Positions 43,342 to 51,124 of a stretch of 64,000 bases of DNA are shown piece after piece (the stretch's first letter is position 1; each line of letters opens with the position of its first letter). The position numbers and the translations under genes were made by a program. Source of the DNA: UTCHB3 sp964431385 (GTDB lineage: Bacteria; Bacteroidota; Ignavibacteria; Ignavibacteriales; Ignavibacteriaceae); assembly GCA_964431385.1 (NCBI GenBank), contig CAYSJM010000005.1, positions 1 through 64,000 of the forward strand. The letters run 5' to 3'. The notes beneath the pieces were generated by a model that was given only the letters and a program-made list of their open reading frames with translations, ran no database searches and was not told where the DNA came from.

Positions 43342-44639
43342 ATGAACTGCGCAAGATATCTTTTCATAATTGTCCTGATAGCATCCAGCTCTCTCTTCCC
43401 ACAATCCGTAATCCGGATAAACCAGCTTGGATACCAGCCTGATGCGATAAAAGTTGCTGTATTAATGTCTGAAGATGGAAAAATCCCAAATGAATTCACA
43501 ATTGAGAATATTTTCACCGGAAAAATGGTTTTCACATCAAAAGTGCGTAAACGGATGGGGGCTCTCGGAAATTTTAAGGGAACTGCCCGACTCGATTTCT
43601 CAAATCTGAACGAGGAAGGAACATATCGTATAATTGCCGGAGAAATAAAATCACCGCATTTCAGAATCTCCGATACTATTTACAACTCAACCGCCGATTA
43701 TCTCCTCTATTACATGAGACAACAACGCTGCGGCTACAACCCCTATTTAAAAGACTCCTGCCACACTCACGATGGCTTCACGGTCTATAACGATTCATCC
43801 TTCAGCCATCAGCCCTCAAATTTCAGCCCTGATCCCTCAAACTTCAACCCTCAACCCTCAAAATCCAGCCCTCAGCCCTCAAAATTAATACCTAATACCT
43901 TATACCTAATACCTGCTATCGGTGGCTGGCACGACGCCTCAGATTACCTTCAGTATGCCACCACTTCAGCTACGGCAGCATATCAATTATTGTTTGCATA
44001 TCAGAAAAATCCGCAGGCTTTTGGTGATTGGTTCGACAAAAATGGTGACCCCGGTTCAAATGGTATTCCTGATGTTCTTGACGAGGCAAAGTGGGGACTC
44101 GAATGGCTCGATAGAATGTACCCCGGCGGCGAGGAAATGTATCAACAAATCGCGGATGACCGCGACCACCAATCGTTCAGATTGCCCACCGAGGATTCAG
44201 TTAATTATGGGAAGGGATTATACAGACCCGTTTATCGTGTTACGGGTAAACCTCAAGGATTGATGAAATATCAAAACAGATCGACCGGTGTGGCTTCAAT
44301 TGCCGGGAAATTTGCTTCAACTATGGCTTTGGGGGCTAAATTGTTGAAGGAAATTGATCCCGATTTTTCGGCGACACTTCTGAAAAAAGCGGTTGAAGCG
44401 TACAATTACGGTGAAAAATATCCGGGTGTTTCACAAACAGCACCCTGCAAAGCCCCTTATTTTTATGAGGAGGATAACTGGGTCGATGATATGGAGCTCG
44501 CGACCGCCCAACTCTATTCAGTTACCGGGGATACAAAATACCTGAAAGATGCTCGTCAGTTTGGTAAAATGGAGGAAATTACTCCCTGGATCGGGGCGGA
44601 TACTGCTTCCCATTATCAATGGTTCCCGTTCATTAATCT
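43342..44639 (+). CDS. Glycoside hydrolase family 9, 5' part (cut by gap)
   Basis: 432 codons are visible before the N run. Signal peptide about 1-20 (LFPQ). About 22-110 is the Ig-like N-terminal domain of GH9 enzymes (IRINQLGYQPDAIKVAVLMSED). The catalytic domain starts near 117 (YNSTADYLLYYMRQQRCGYNP ... DSCHTHDGF) and continues with GGWHDASDYLQY near 194-205, which holds the catalytic-base Asp residues. Between them, about residues 151-191, is a repeated insert (PSNFSPD, PSNFNPQ, PSKSSPQ, PSKLIPN) encoded by heptanucleotide tandem repeats. The protein acts outside the cell on beta-glucans or chito-/cello-oligosaccharides. The C-terminal catalytic Glu region is lost in the gap. Confidence 0.9.
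43796..43914 (-). repeat. Heptanucleotide tandem repeat inside the GH9 coding region
   Basis: Read on the minus strand: AGGTATT, AGGTATA, AGGTATT, AGGTATT, AATTTTG, AGGGCTG, AGGGCTG, GATTTTG, AGGGTTG, AGGGTTG, AAGTTTG, AGGGATC, AGGGCTG, AAATTTG, AGGGCTG, ATGGCTG, AAGGATG: about 17 units of 7 bases. It stays open in frame and yields a 7-residue peptide repeat because three units equal seven codons. Confidence 0.9.
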
Positions 44640-44739
44640 NNNNNNNNNNNNNNNNNNNNNNNNNNNNNNNNNNNNNNNNNNNNNNNNNNNNNNNNNNNNN
44701 NNNNNNNNNNNNNNNNNNNNNNNNNNNNNNNNNNNNNNN
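44640..44739. other. Scaffold gap 1 (100 N)
   Basis: Exactly 100 N, a placeholder of unknown true length. The flanks share no duplicated sequence. From the missing GH9 C-terminus and linker I would expect several hundred bases of real sequence here. Confidence 0.97.
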
Positions 44740-44741
44740 CA

Positions 44742-45485
44742 AAGGAAGAATTAAAAGAACAATCCGTCGAATCTGCGTCGTCCTCATCATCCGCGTTCCA
44801 TTCGACTTATTTTAAGGGCGCACTAACAAGATTGGACAGCACGAAAAAGAATATCGCTTTGGTATTCACAGGTCATGAATTTGCTGATGGATATAAAACC
44901 ATTACGACGACTCTGAATAAATTTAATATTAAGGGAAATTTTTTCTTTACCGGTGATTTTTACAGAAATCCTGAATTTTCTGATATGATCAGTGTCTTAA
45001 AAAAATCGGGTCACTATCTCGGTGCCCACTCGGATAAACATCTTCTCTACAATTCATGGGAAAAGCGCGATTCCACTCTCGTAACACGGCTACAATTCGA
45101 AAACGATGTAATCGATAATTACAGGGAGATGGCAAAATTTGGCATATCAAAAGATGATGCACCCTATTTTCTGCCACCATTCGAATGGTACAACGGGGAA
45201 ATTTCGGGTTGGACTGAAGGAATGGGACTAAAATTAATTAATTTTACCCCGGGTACAAAATCAAATCAGGATTGGACGATTCCCTCCGGTTCATATTATT
45301 TTTCTTCCGATTCCATTTATTCATCGATCTTAAATTTTGAAAAATCATCACCACAAGGGCTAAACGGGTTTATTCTTCTCACTCATTTTGGTACACATCC
45401 TGAACGAACTGACAAATTTTACGCAAAACTCGAACAATTAATTTTGTATCTTAAGCAAAAAGGATATAATTTTGTCAGACTGTAA
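44742..45485 (+). CDS. Polysaccharide deacetylase (CE4) domain, 3' part of the GH9 gene
   Basis: The frame is open from the gap edge (KEELKEQSVESASSSSSAF, a Ser-rich linker) to the TAA at 45485 and has no ATG start of its own before the domain. The domain carries NodB-like motifs: ALVFTGHEFADGYKTI (motif 1, Asp partly replaced: T-G-H), FFFTGDFYRNPEF, GAHSDKHLLYNSW (His-x3-His-like metal site), PYFLPPFEWYN and LTHFGTHPERTDKFY. I read it as the C-terminal domain of a GH9-CE4 fusion, an arrangement known from Bacteroidota, with the junction hidden in gap 1. It would de-N-acetylate the same extracellular glycan that GH9 cuts. Confidence 0.82.
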   Translation, partial: KEELKEQSVESASSSSSAFHSTYFKGALTRLDSTKKNIALVFTGHEFADGYKTITTTLNKFNIKGNFFFTGDFYRNPEFSDMISVLKKSGHYLGAHSDKHLLYNSWEKRDSTLVTRLQFENDVIDNYREMAKFGISKDDAPYFLPPFEWYNGEISGWTEGMGLKLINFTPGTKSNQDWTIPSGSYYFSSDSIYSSILNFEKSSPQGLNGFILLTHFGTHPERTDKFYAKLEQLILYLKQKGYNFVRL

Positions 45486-45520
45486 TTTTACACTTCTCCC
45501 TCTTTAATCATCGGAGTATC

Positions 45521-46858
45521 ATGGAAATCATCAAATTCATCGAAACAGCTATCGACGCTGCTGCCGGTTTTCTATGGGGATGGCCCCTGATCATCCTGCT
45601 TTTTGGCACGCACATTTATTTGACCATACAAACAGGATTTATTCAAAAGTACATTTTTAAGGCTATTAAAATCTCCGTCAAAAAGGATGAAGGTGCAGAG
45701 GGAGATGTCAGTCAGTTTGGAGCTCTGGCAACTGCTCTCGCCGCAACAATCGGAACAGGTAATATTGTGGGAGTTTCAACAGCAATCGTCGCCGGAGGTC
45801 CGGGTGCAGTTCTTTGGATGTGGTTTACAGGTATTTTTGGAATTGCCACCAAATATTCTGAAGCACTTCTATCGGTAAAATACAGAGTAAAAACTGAAGA
45901 TGGTGGATTTGCAGGCGGACCGATGTATGTGCTCGAAAAAGGGCTAAACATGAAGTGGTTGGGGGTAATATTCGCCGCTTTAACTGCTTTTGCCGCTTTT
46001 GGAATCGGTAACATGGTTCAGGCAAACTCAATTGCCCACCTCAGTAGCGATACTCTCGGTATAAATCCACACATTGCCGGCATCGTAATGGCAGTGTTCA
46101 CCGCTCTGGTGATTTTAGGTGGAATCAAGTCAATCGCACGGGTTTGCGAAGCCCTGGTGCCCCTGATGGCTTTCGTTTACATCGTTGGTTGCATTGTGTT
46201 ATTAGTCATTAATTTCTCAACGCTCGGTGATACACTCATGCTCATTTTTGAATCCGCTTTCACAGGAAGTGCTGCCATTGGTGGTTTTGCCGGTGCTGCC
46301 ATGAAAGAAGTGGTTAAAGCGGGTGTTTCCCGTGGTTTATTCAGTAACGAATCAGGTTTGGGAAGTGCACCTATAGTAGCAGCTGCTGCCCAGACCAGAA
46401 ATCCCGTACGACAGGCACTCGTTTCCTCTACCGGTACTTTTTGGGATACCGTGGTTGTATGTGCATTTACAGGCCTTGTGGTTGTTAACAGTGGATTCTG
46501 GAAAGAAGGGGGTCTGAATGGCTCAGCACTCACGAGTGAAGCCTTTGGACATATTGGAATAATCGGTCCAATTTTTCTCACATTTTCACTACTTACATTC
46601 GTCTTTTCAACTATTCTTGGCTGGTCATACTACGGCGAAAAAGCTGCGGAATACCTCTTCGGGAAAAAAGTACTGCTGCCCTATCGAATCCTTTGGGTAA
46701 TTTTTGTTTATGTCGGTTCAGTTCAGTCCCTCGATCTCGTGTGGGATTTCGCTGATCTCGCCAACGGACTTATGGCAATTCCAAATATTGTTTCGCTTAT
46801 TATGCTCACTAAGATACTGAAATCGGAGACTGAAAAGTATATTGATGAGGTGGAGTAG
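45521..46858 (+). CDS. Sodium:alanine/glycine symporter (AGCS family)
   Basis: 445 residues with about ten TM segments. AGCS signatures: GFIQKYIFKAIK near the start, GALATALAATIGTGNIVGVSTAI (the N-terminal consensus), GGPGAVLWMWFTGIFGIATKYSEALL, and SRGLFSNESGLGSAPIVAAAA. Imports alanine or glycine with sodium at the inner membrane. GGAG before ATG 45521. It sits between a glycan-degrading enzyme and a sialate O-acetylesterase, but there is no reason in the sequence to link its substrate to theirs. Confidence 0.95.
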   Translation: MEIIKFIETAIDAAAGFLWGWPLIILLFGTHIYLTIQTGFIQKYIFKAIKISVKKDEGAEGDVSQFGALATALAATIGTGNIVGVSTAIVAGGPGAVLWMWFTGIFGIATKYSEALLSVKYRVKTEDGGFAGGPMYVLEKGLNMKWLGVIFAALTAFAAFGIGNMVQANSIAHLSSDTLGINPHIAGIVMAVFTALVILGGIKSIARVCEALVPLMAFVYIVGCIVLLVINFSTLGDTLMLIFESAFTGSAAIGGFAGAAMKEVVKAGVSRGLFSNESGLGSAPIVAAAAQTRNPVRQALVSSTGTFWDTVVVCAFTGLVVVNSGFWKEGGLNGSALTSEAFGHIGIIGPIFLTFSLLTFVFSTILGWSYYGEKAAEYLFGKKVLLPYRILWVIFVYVGSVQSLDLVWDFADLANGLMAIPNIVSLIMLTKILKSETEKYIDEVE

Positions 46859-46889
46859 CATTCCCCAAAAACTCAAAAACCATATTACC

Positions 46890-47554
46890 ATGCACCAGCA
46901 ACCCAAAAACCGTAACAAATTAAATATTCTGAAGCCACTTGTAATCTTCCTTGTGGCTTTGTTTATATCTTCGTGCTCAAATGCTCAGATGCCGACAAAG
47001 AAGCTGAGTCTGCCCTCAATTTTTAGTGATAATATGATTTTGCAACGGAATAGTGAGATTACGATTTGGGGAAATGGAGAACCCGGCAAAAAGGTGATTG
47101 TAAAAGGCGGGTGGGGTGAAGAATCTGAGGGCTCAGTTAGCAATTCGGGTGAGTGGAGATTAAGCATAAAAACCCCCGATGCCGGCGGTCCACATGTGTT
47201 AACAATTTTTAGCGGTACCGACTCAATCTCGTATAAAAATGTGTTATCAGGTGAGGTGTGGCTCTGTTCCGGGCAATCGAATATGGAGATGCCTCTTGGT
47301 GGTTGGCCTCCAAATGATACAATCTTTACTGCTGCAGATGAAATTCCGAAGGCTAACTACCCAAAGTTACGGTTCTTTACCGTTGAGAGAAAAACATCAA
47401 TTTCACCCGAATCAGATTGTAAAGGAAGTTGGAGCGAATGCAATCCCCAGTCAGCCTCTACTTTCAGTGCTACGGCATTTTTCTTCGGTAAAAAACTGAT
47501 GAATGAACTGGATATCCCAATCGGGTTGATTCACTCAAGTTGGGGTGGATCACC
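46890..47554 (+). CDS. Sialate O-acetylesterase, 5' part
   Basis: From ATG 46890 (the frame extends to a TTG at 46842 inside the symporter gene, but the ATG gives a lipoprotein signal: LVIFLVALFISSC). Residues about 30-110 form a beta-sandwich; GEVWLCSGQSNMEMP (near 128-142) carries the SASA-family nucleophile Ser in GQSNM. The reading frame runs into gap 2. Removal of the gap and of the 55-bp duplicate joins it in phase with 47657-49102, so this is one gene of about 685 residues. It removes O-acetyl groups from sialic acid or, in free-living bacteria, from plant or other glycans. Confidence 0.9.
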
Positions 47555-47709
47555 NNNNNNNNNNNNNNNNNNNNNNNNNNNNNNNNNNNNNNNNNNNNNN
47601 NNNNNNNNNNNNNNNNNNNNNNNNNNNNNNNNNNNNNNNNNNNNNNNNNNNNNNTGAATGAACTGGATATCCCAATCGGGTTGATTCACTCAAGTTGGGG
47701 TGGATCACC
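47500..47709 (+). repeat. Perfect 55-bp duplicate on both sides of gap 2
   Basis: Bases 47500-47554 are identical to 47655-47709. The 100 N in between therefore separate two contig ends that actually overlap. Confidence 0.97.
47555..47654. other. Scaffold gap 2 (100 N), artefactual
   Basis: Exactly 100 N between two overlapping contig ends. The true gap length is -55 bases, and the protein continues without interruption once joined. Confidence 0.95.
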
Positions 47710-49102
47710 CATTGAATCATGGATGAGTGCAAAATCTCTCCAAGATTTCCCCGAATACACAGATTTTTTGAAAGGCATGGCAAAAAGCAAGGATGAATCT
47801 GAAAAACTAAAATTATGGCTCGAAAAACTTCCTCAAATCGATATGCGTGAGAAAAAAGGTGCCGACAAATGGGAAAACCTTGAATTTAATGATGCGGCAT
47901 TCGCTGCAACAGACTTCGAGGACTCAAAATGGTCGAAAACTCAAATGCCCGCTGATTGGATGAAATTTGGGTTTGGCAATTTTGATGGTGTGATCTGGTT
48001 CAGAACAAAAATTGATATCCCTGAAGGATGGTTAAACAAAGATTTGACACTTTCCCTCGGACCCATAGATGATATGGATGCCACCTTCGTCAATGGGATG
48101 AAAGTTGGTGGATACGAACGAGAGGGGCACTGGCAAACTGAAAGGAATTACACCATACCAGCAAAATTGGTGAATACAAAAAGTCTGACTATCGCTGTGA
48201 GAGTTCTGGATAACATGCAAGGTGGTGGAATGTATGGAAGTCACGAATCATTTCGAATCCATCTTAAAGGGACAAAAGAATCAATCTCGCTGGTAAAAGA
48301 ATGGAAATATTTACCTGTGGCTGAATATCGTGATTCAAAATTTTACCTCTTCTCAGGGAACGGATTTGATTATGCATCAAGACCTCAAGTTCAGTCGGAA
48401 ATATCATTTCAATCACCAACGGTGCTTCACAACGGAATGATAACACCACTTATTCCGTATAAAATTCGGGGTGCAATCTGGTATCAGGGAGAATCGAACA
48501 CTAATAATCCAATACGCTATAAGGACCTTTTTCCAAAAATGATAGAAGAGTGGCGAGGACTTTGGGGCGATCAATTTTCTTTTTATTACACGCAAATAGC
48601 ACCTTATAACTATTATGCAGGTACAAACTCTCAACTCTTAAGGGAGTCACAATTTATGTCAATGTCGGTTCCAAAAACAGGTATGGCGGTTACGCTTGAT
48701 ATTGGCAACACTTCAAATATTCATCCGGGGAATAAAAAAGATGTCGGTGAAAGACTCGCTCTCTGGGCTCTGGCGAAGGATTACAACAAAAATCCGGTCT
48801 ATTCCGGACCTGTTTATAAGTCGTTTAAAGTGGAAAACGATAAGATTGTACTCACATTTGATTTTTCAGACGGGCTTAAACTCTTGCCAAAAAATGGAAA
48901 TCTTAACTTTATTATTGCGGGGGAAGATAAGTTTTTCCACAAGGCTGATGTGACAATAGTTGGCTCTGCAATTGTTGTTTCTTCACCAAATGTAAAAACC
49001 CCTGTTGCTGTAAGGTATTGTTGGAGCGACACTTCCGAAGCAACTCTTTTTAACGGAGCGGGACTTCCGGCATCCTCTTTTAGAACAGACAATTGGAAGT
49101 GA
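47657..49102 (+). CDS. Sialate O-acetylesterase, 3' part
   Basis: Same protein as 46890-47554. The fragment opens with NELDIPIGLIHSSWGGSPIESWMS (already encoded before the gap up to GGSP), continues through an inserted jelly-roll-like domain (about WFRTKIDIPEGW ... DDMDATFVNGMKVGG, as in beta-galactosidase-type sugar-binding domains) and then GAIWYQGESNTNN, which completes the SASA active site; the catalytic His is probably in the SNIHPGNKKDVGERLALWAL segment. The C-terminus (about the last 80 residues) is a beta-sandwich. Surface or periplasmic lipoprotein. Confidence 0.9.
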   Translation, partial: NELDIPIGLIHSSWGGSPIESWMSAKSLQDFPEYTDFLKGMAKSKDESEKLKLWLEKLPQIDMREKKGADKWENLEFNDAAFAATDFEDSKWSKTQMPADWMKFGFGNFDGVIWFRTKIDIPEGWLNKDLTLSLGPIDDMDATFVNGMKVGGYEREGHWQTERNYTIPAKLVNTKSLTIAVRVLDNMQGGGMYGSHESFRIHLKGTKESISLVKEWKYLPVAEYRDSKFYLFSGNGFDYASRPQVQSEISFQSPTVLHNGMITPLIPYKIRGAIWYQGESNTNNPIRYKDLFPKMIEEWRGLWGDQFSFYYTQIAPYNYYAGTNSQLLRESQFMSMSVPKTGMAVTLDIGNTSNIHPGNKKDVGERLALWALAKDYNKNPVYSGPVYKSFKVENDKIVLTFDFSDGLKLLPKNGNLNFIIAGEDKFFHKADVTIVGSAIVVSSPNVKTPVAVRYCWSDTSEATLFNGAGLPASSFRTDNWK

Positions 49103-49184
49103 AATCCCGAACATATTTTTGGTAGCATAAAAAACTAATCGTAAATTATCTTTTTGCAATAACAAACTTTCTATCGGAGATTTT

Positions 49185-50291
49185 ATACCTTTCTCGAACA
49201 ACAGTCTTTTCGACAACAAGTACAAAATTTGGACAGCCTTATTTGCGGTCGCACTTTTTTTTGGTCTTTCTTCGACCGTTTCCTCTTTTTTGTATTACAT
49301 TGGTAATAATCAGGAGTTTCATTGGGATGTATATCTGCCCCAACGGCTTCCGAGCTACTTTATGTGGGCTTTATTCGTTCCGCTCATACACAAAAGAGTT
49401 GCAGAACAGTTTAGCCATTCAGGTTCAGTTACTGAGAAAGTGATTAAACTTACAGGCTGGATAATTCTGATTTCGGTGATGCACCGTCTTCTGGCATTTT
49501 TCTCGATTGGTCTGATTATGGAAAATCTTGGAGAGATACTTTCCACTCTTTTTTCAAATCCAAAAGAGATAATTTTACCTTTGATTTCCCTCTCCGCAGA
49601 CAGTTTTATGCTCACGGTAATAATTGGTCTGACAGCCGGTGTTATAGAATATTCCCGGTTTATCAAGCAGGAAAATGTAAAACAGGAAGAAATTAAAAGA
49701 AGATTGGTTGAGTCACAATTGCAGAATCTGACGGGCAATCTTCATCCACACTTCCTTTTTAATGCACTCCACGGCATCTCGATGATGATCTATAAAGACC
49801 CCATGCTCGCTGACAAAATGATCTCATCACTGAGCGACTTGCTCAGAAGCACATTCCAAAACTCAGAAGATCAGTTTATTACTCTGAAAAAAGAGATTGA
49901 GATCGGAAGAAATTATCTTTCAATTCAGAAACTTAGATTTGGAGCCAGAATATCAGAAACAGTCGAACTCCCCGGCATGGGTGGTGATGTTATGGTACCA
50001 AAATTTATACTTCTCCCTTTACTCGAAAATTGCATCAAGCACAATGTTGACATAACACCTGAGGCAATTGAAATTGGATTAAGAGTAGCAGTAACAGACT
50101 CGAATGTAAAAATTATCGTAAGAAACAGCAGGCCCGTAAAAAAGGTAAAAGACCCGCTTCCATCAGGCGAAGGGGTAAAACAAATCAGATCGAGACTTAC
50201 AATTCTTTACGATGAGAGTTTTAAATTCGATATAAAAGAAACCGAAACCGAATACATTGTTGAAGTGTTGCTGCCTGTTAAAGAAAAATGA
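49185..50291 (+). CDS. LytS/YehU-type sensor histidine kinase
   Basis: At least 333 residues. Several TM segments (about the first 150 residues), then the His_kinase domain (PF06580 type) with phospho-His in NLHPHFLFNALHGISMM, and an HATPase with PLLENCIKHNVD. The start is not clear: the first ordinary alternative codon, TTG 49290, falls in the middle of the first TM helix, while the frame is open and protein-like back to about 49179 (IPFSNNSLFDNKYKIWTALFAVALFFGL). GGAG at 49176-49179 stands five bases before an ATA codon at 49185; no ATG, GTG or TTG fits. Either a rare ATA start or a base error. Overlaps the response regulator by 4 bases. Confidence 0.85.
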   Translation: MPFSNNSLFDNKYKIWTALFAVALFFGLSSTVSSFLYYIGNNQEFHWDVYLPQRLPSYFMWALFVPLIHKRVAEQFSHSGSVTEKVIKLTGWIILISVMHRLLAFFSIGLIMENLGEILSTLFSNPKEIILPLISLSADSFMLTVIIGLTAGVIEYSRFIKQENVKQEEIKRRLVESQLQNLTGNLHPHFLFNALHGISMMIYKDPMLADKMISSLSDLLRSTFQNSEDQFITLKKEIEIGRNYLSIQKLRFGARISETVELPGMGGDVMVPKFILLPLLENCIKHNVDITPEAIEIGLRVAVTDSNVKIIVRNSRPVKKVKDPLPSGEGVKQIRSRLTILYDESFKFDIKETETEYIVEVLLPVKEK

Positions 50292-51004
50292 TCAAAGCGA
50301 TAATTGTTGAGGATGAAGTTCTTGCCAGGGAAAAACTAAGGTTCTTTCTCGAGGATTTCCCAAATGTGGAAGTGGTGGCAGAGTGCGCAGATGCTATGAC
50401 TGCCCTTGAGTCGATAAAAAAACACTCCCCTGATCTAATTTTTCTTGACATTCAGTTACCCGGTATTTCCGGGATGGAATTGATTCGTTCGATCTCCAAA
50501 AATCCTCCAGGCGTTATCTTTACAACAGCATTTGATAATTACGCTATCGAAGCTTTCGATTTTCGCACTCTTGGTTATCTGCTCAAGCCATTTGATAGAC
50601 AAAGATTTCGAGCTACAATGCTGAAAGCCCTGGAACAATTGGGTGGCTCAAACGGTGAAGTTGAGGAACGGAAAAAGATCCCCGTAAAAAAGAGTGGTGA
50701 AACGGGGAAATTCCTCATGCTCGATACAAATGATATTTGCCTTATTCAATCAAATGGAAATTCAATATTAATTGGTACTGACTCAGAGATATATACTATG
50801 CAATCATCTCTCACAGCTATAGAGCAGCACCTCGGAAACAGTCTATTTATCAGAGTCCACAGAACTATGATCGTAAACAAGGACAAGATAGTTGAAATTG
50901 AAAATCTCTCCAATAATGAATACCAGCTTAAACTTAAAAATGGCAAAAAAATCTGGACAGGTAGAAAATATGCTGCGGTTATTCAGGAGTTATTAAAAAT
51001 TTAG
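50288..51004 (+). CDS. LytR/AlgR-type (LytTR) response regulator
   Basis: 238 residues. Receiver domain about 1-120 with acidic pair at the start (VEDEVLARE), phospho-acceptor Asp in LIFLDIQLPGISG and KPF loop. LytTR DNA-binding domain about 140-238 (IQSNGNSILIGT ... FIRVHRTMIVNKDKIVEIE ... KIWTGRKYAAVI). Coupled to the upstream kinase by an ATGA overlap; the pair probably answers to an envelope or small-molecule signal. No target can be named. Confidence 0.95.
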   Translation: MIKAIIVEDEVLAREKLRFFLEDFPNVEVVAECADAMTALESIKKHSPDLIFLDIQLPGISGMELIRSISKNPPGVIFTTAFDNYAIEAFDFRTLGYLLKPFDRQRFRATMLKALEQLGGSNGEVEERKKIPVKKSGETGKFLMLDTNDICLIQSNGNSILIGTDSEIYTMQSSLTAIEQHLGNSLFIRVHRTMIVNKDKIVEIENLSNNEYQLKLKNGKKIWTGRKYAAVIQELLKI

Positions 51005-51124
51005 TCATCCCCCCATAACACTTCACACCAAATAAATAACAACTCGGCACCCGAAGCCAATCTATAATTCTTGATTCCCCTTTATTACGATTGTATTTTA
51101 ACCGTAATTAAAAGGAGCTTCCCA

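Noticed and set aside
43157..43354. Minus-strand open frame of about 65 codons before the GH9 gene
   Set aside because: It has only a TTG start, inside the GH9 coding region, and no ribosome site. The peptide looks somewhat protein-like and could be a decayed fragment, but I cannot support it as a gene.
42814..43914. CRISPR array
   Set aside because: The repeats are 7-base units without spacers, or single hairpins; there is no repeat-spacer structure and no cas gene in the window.
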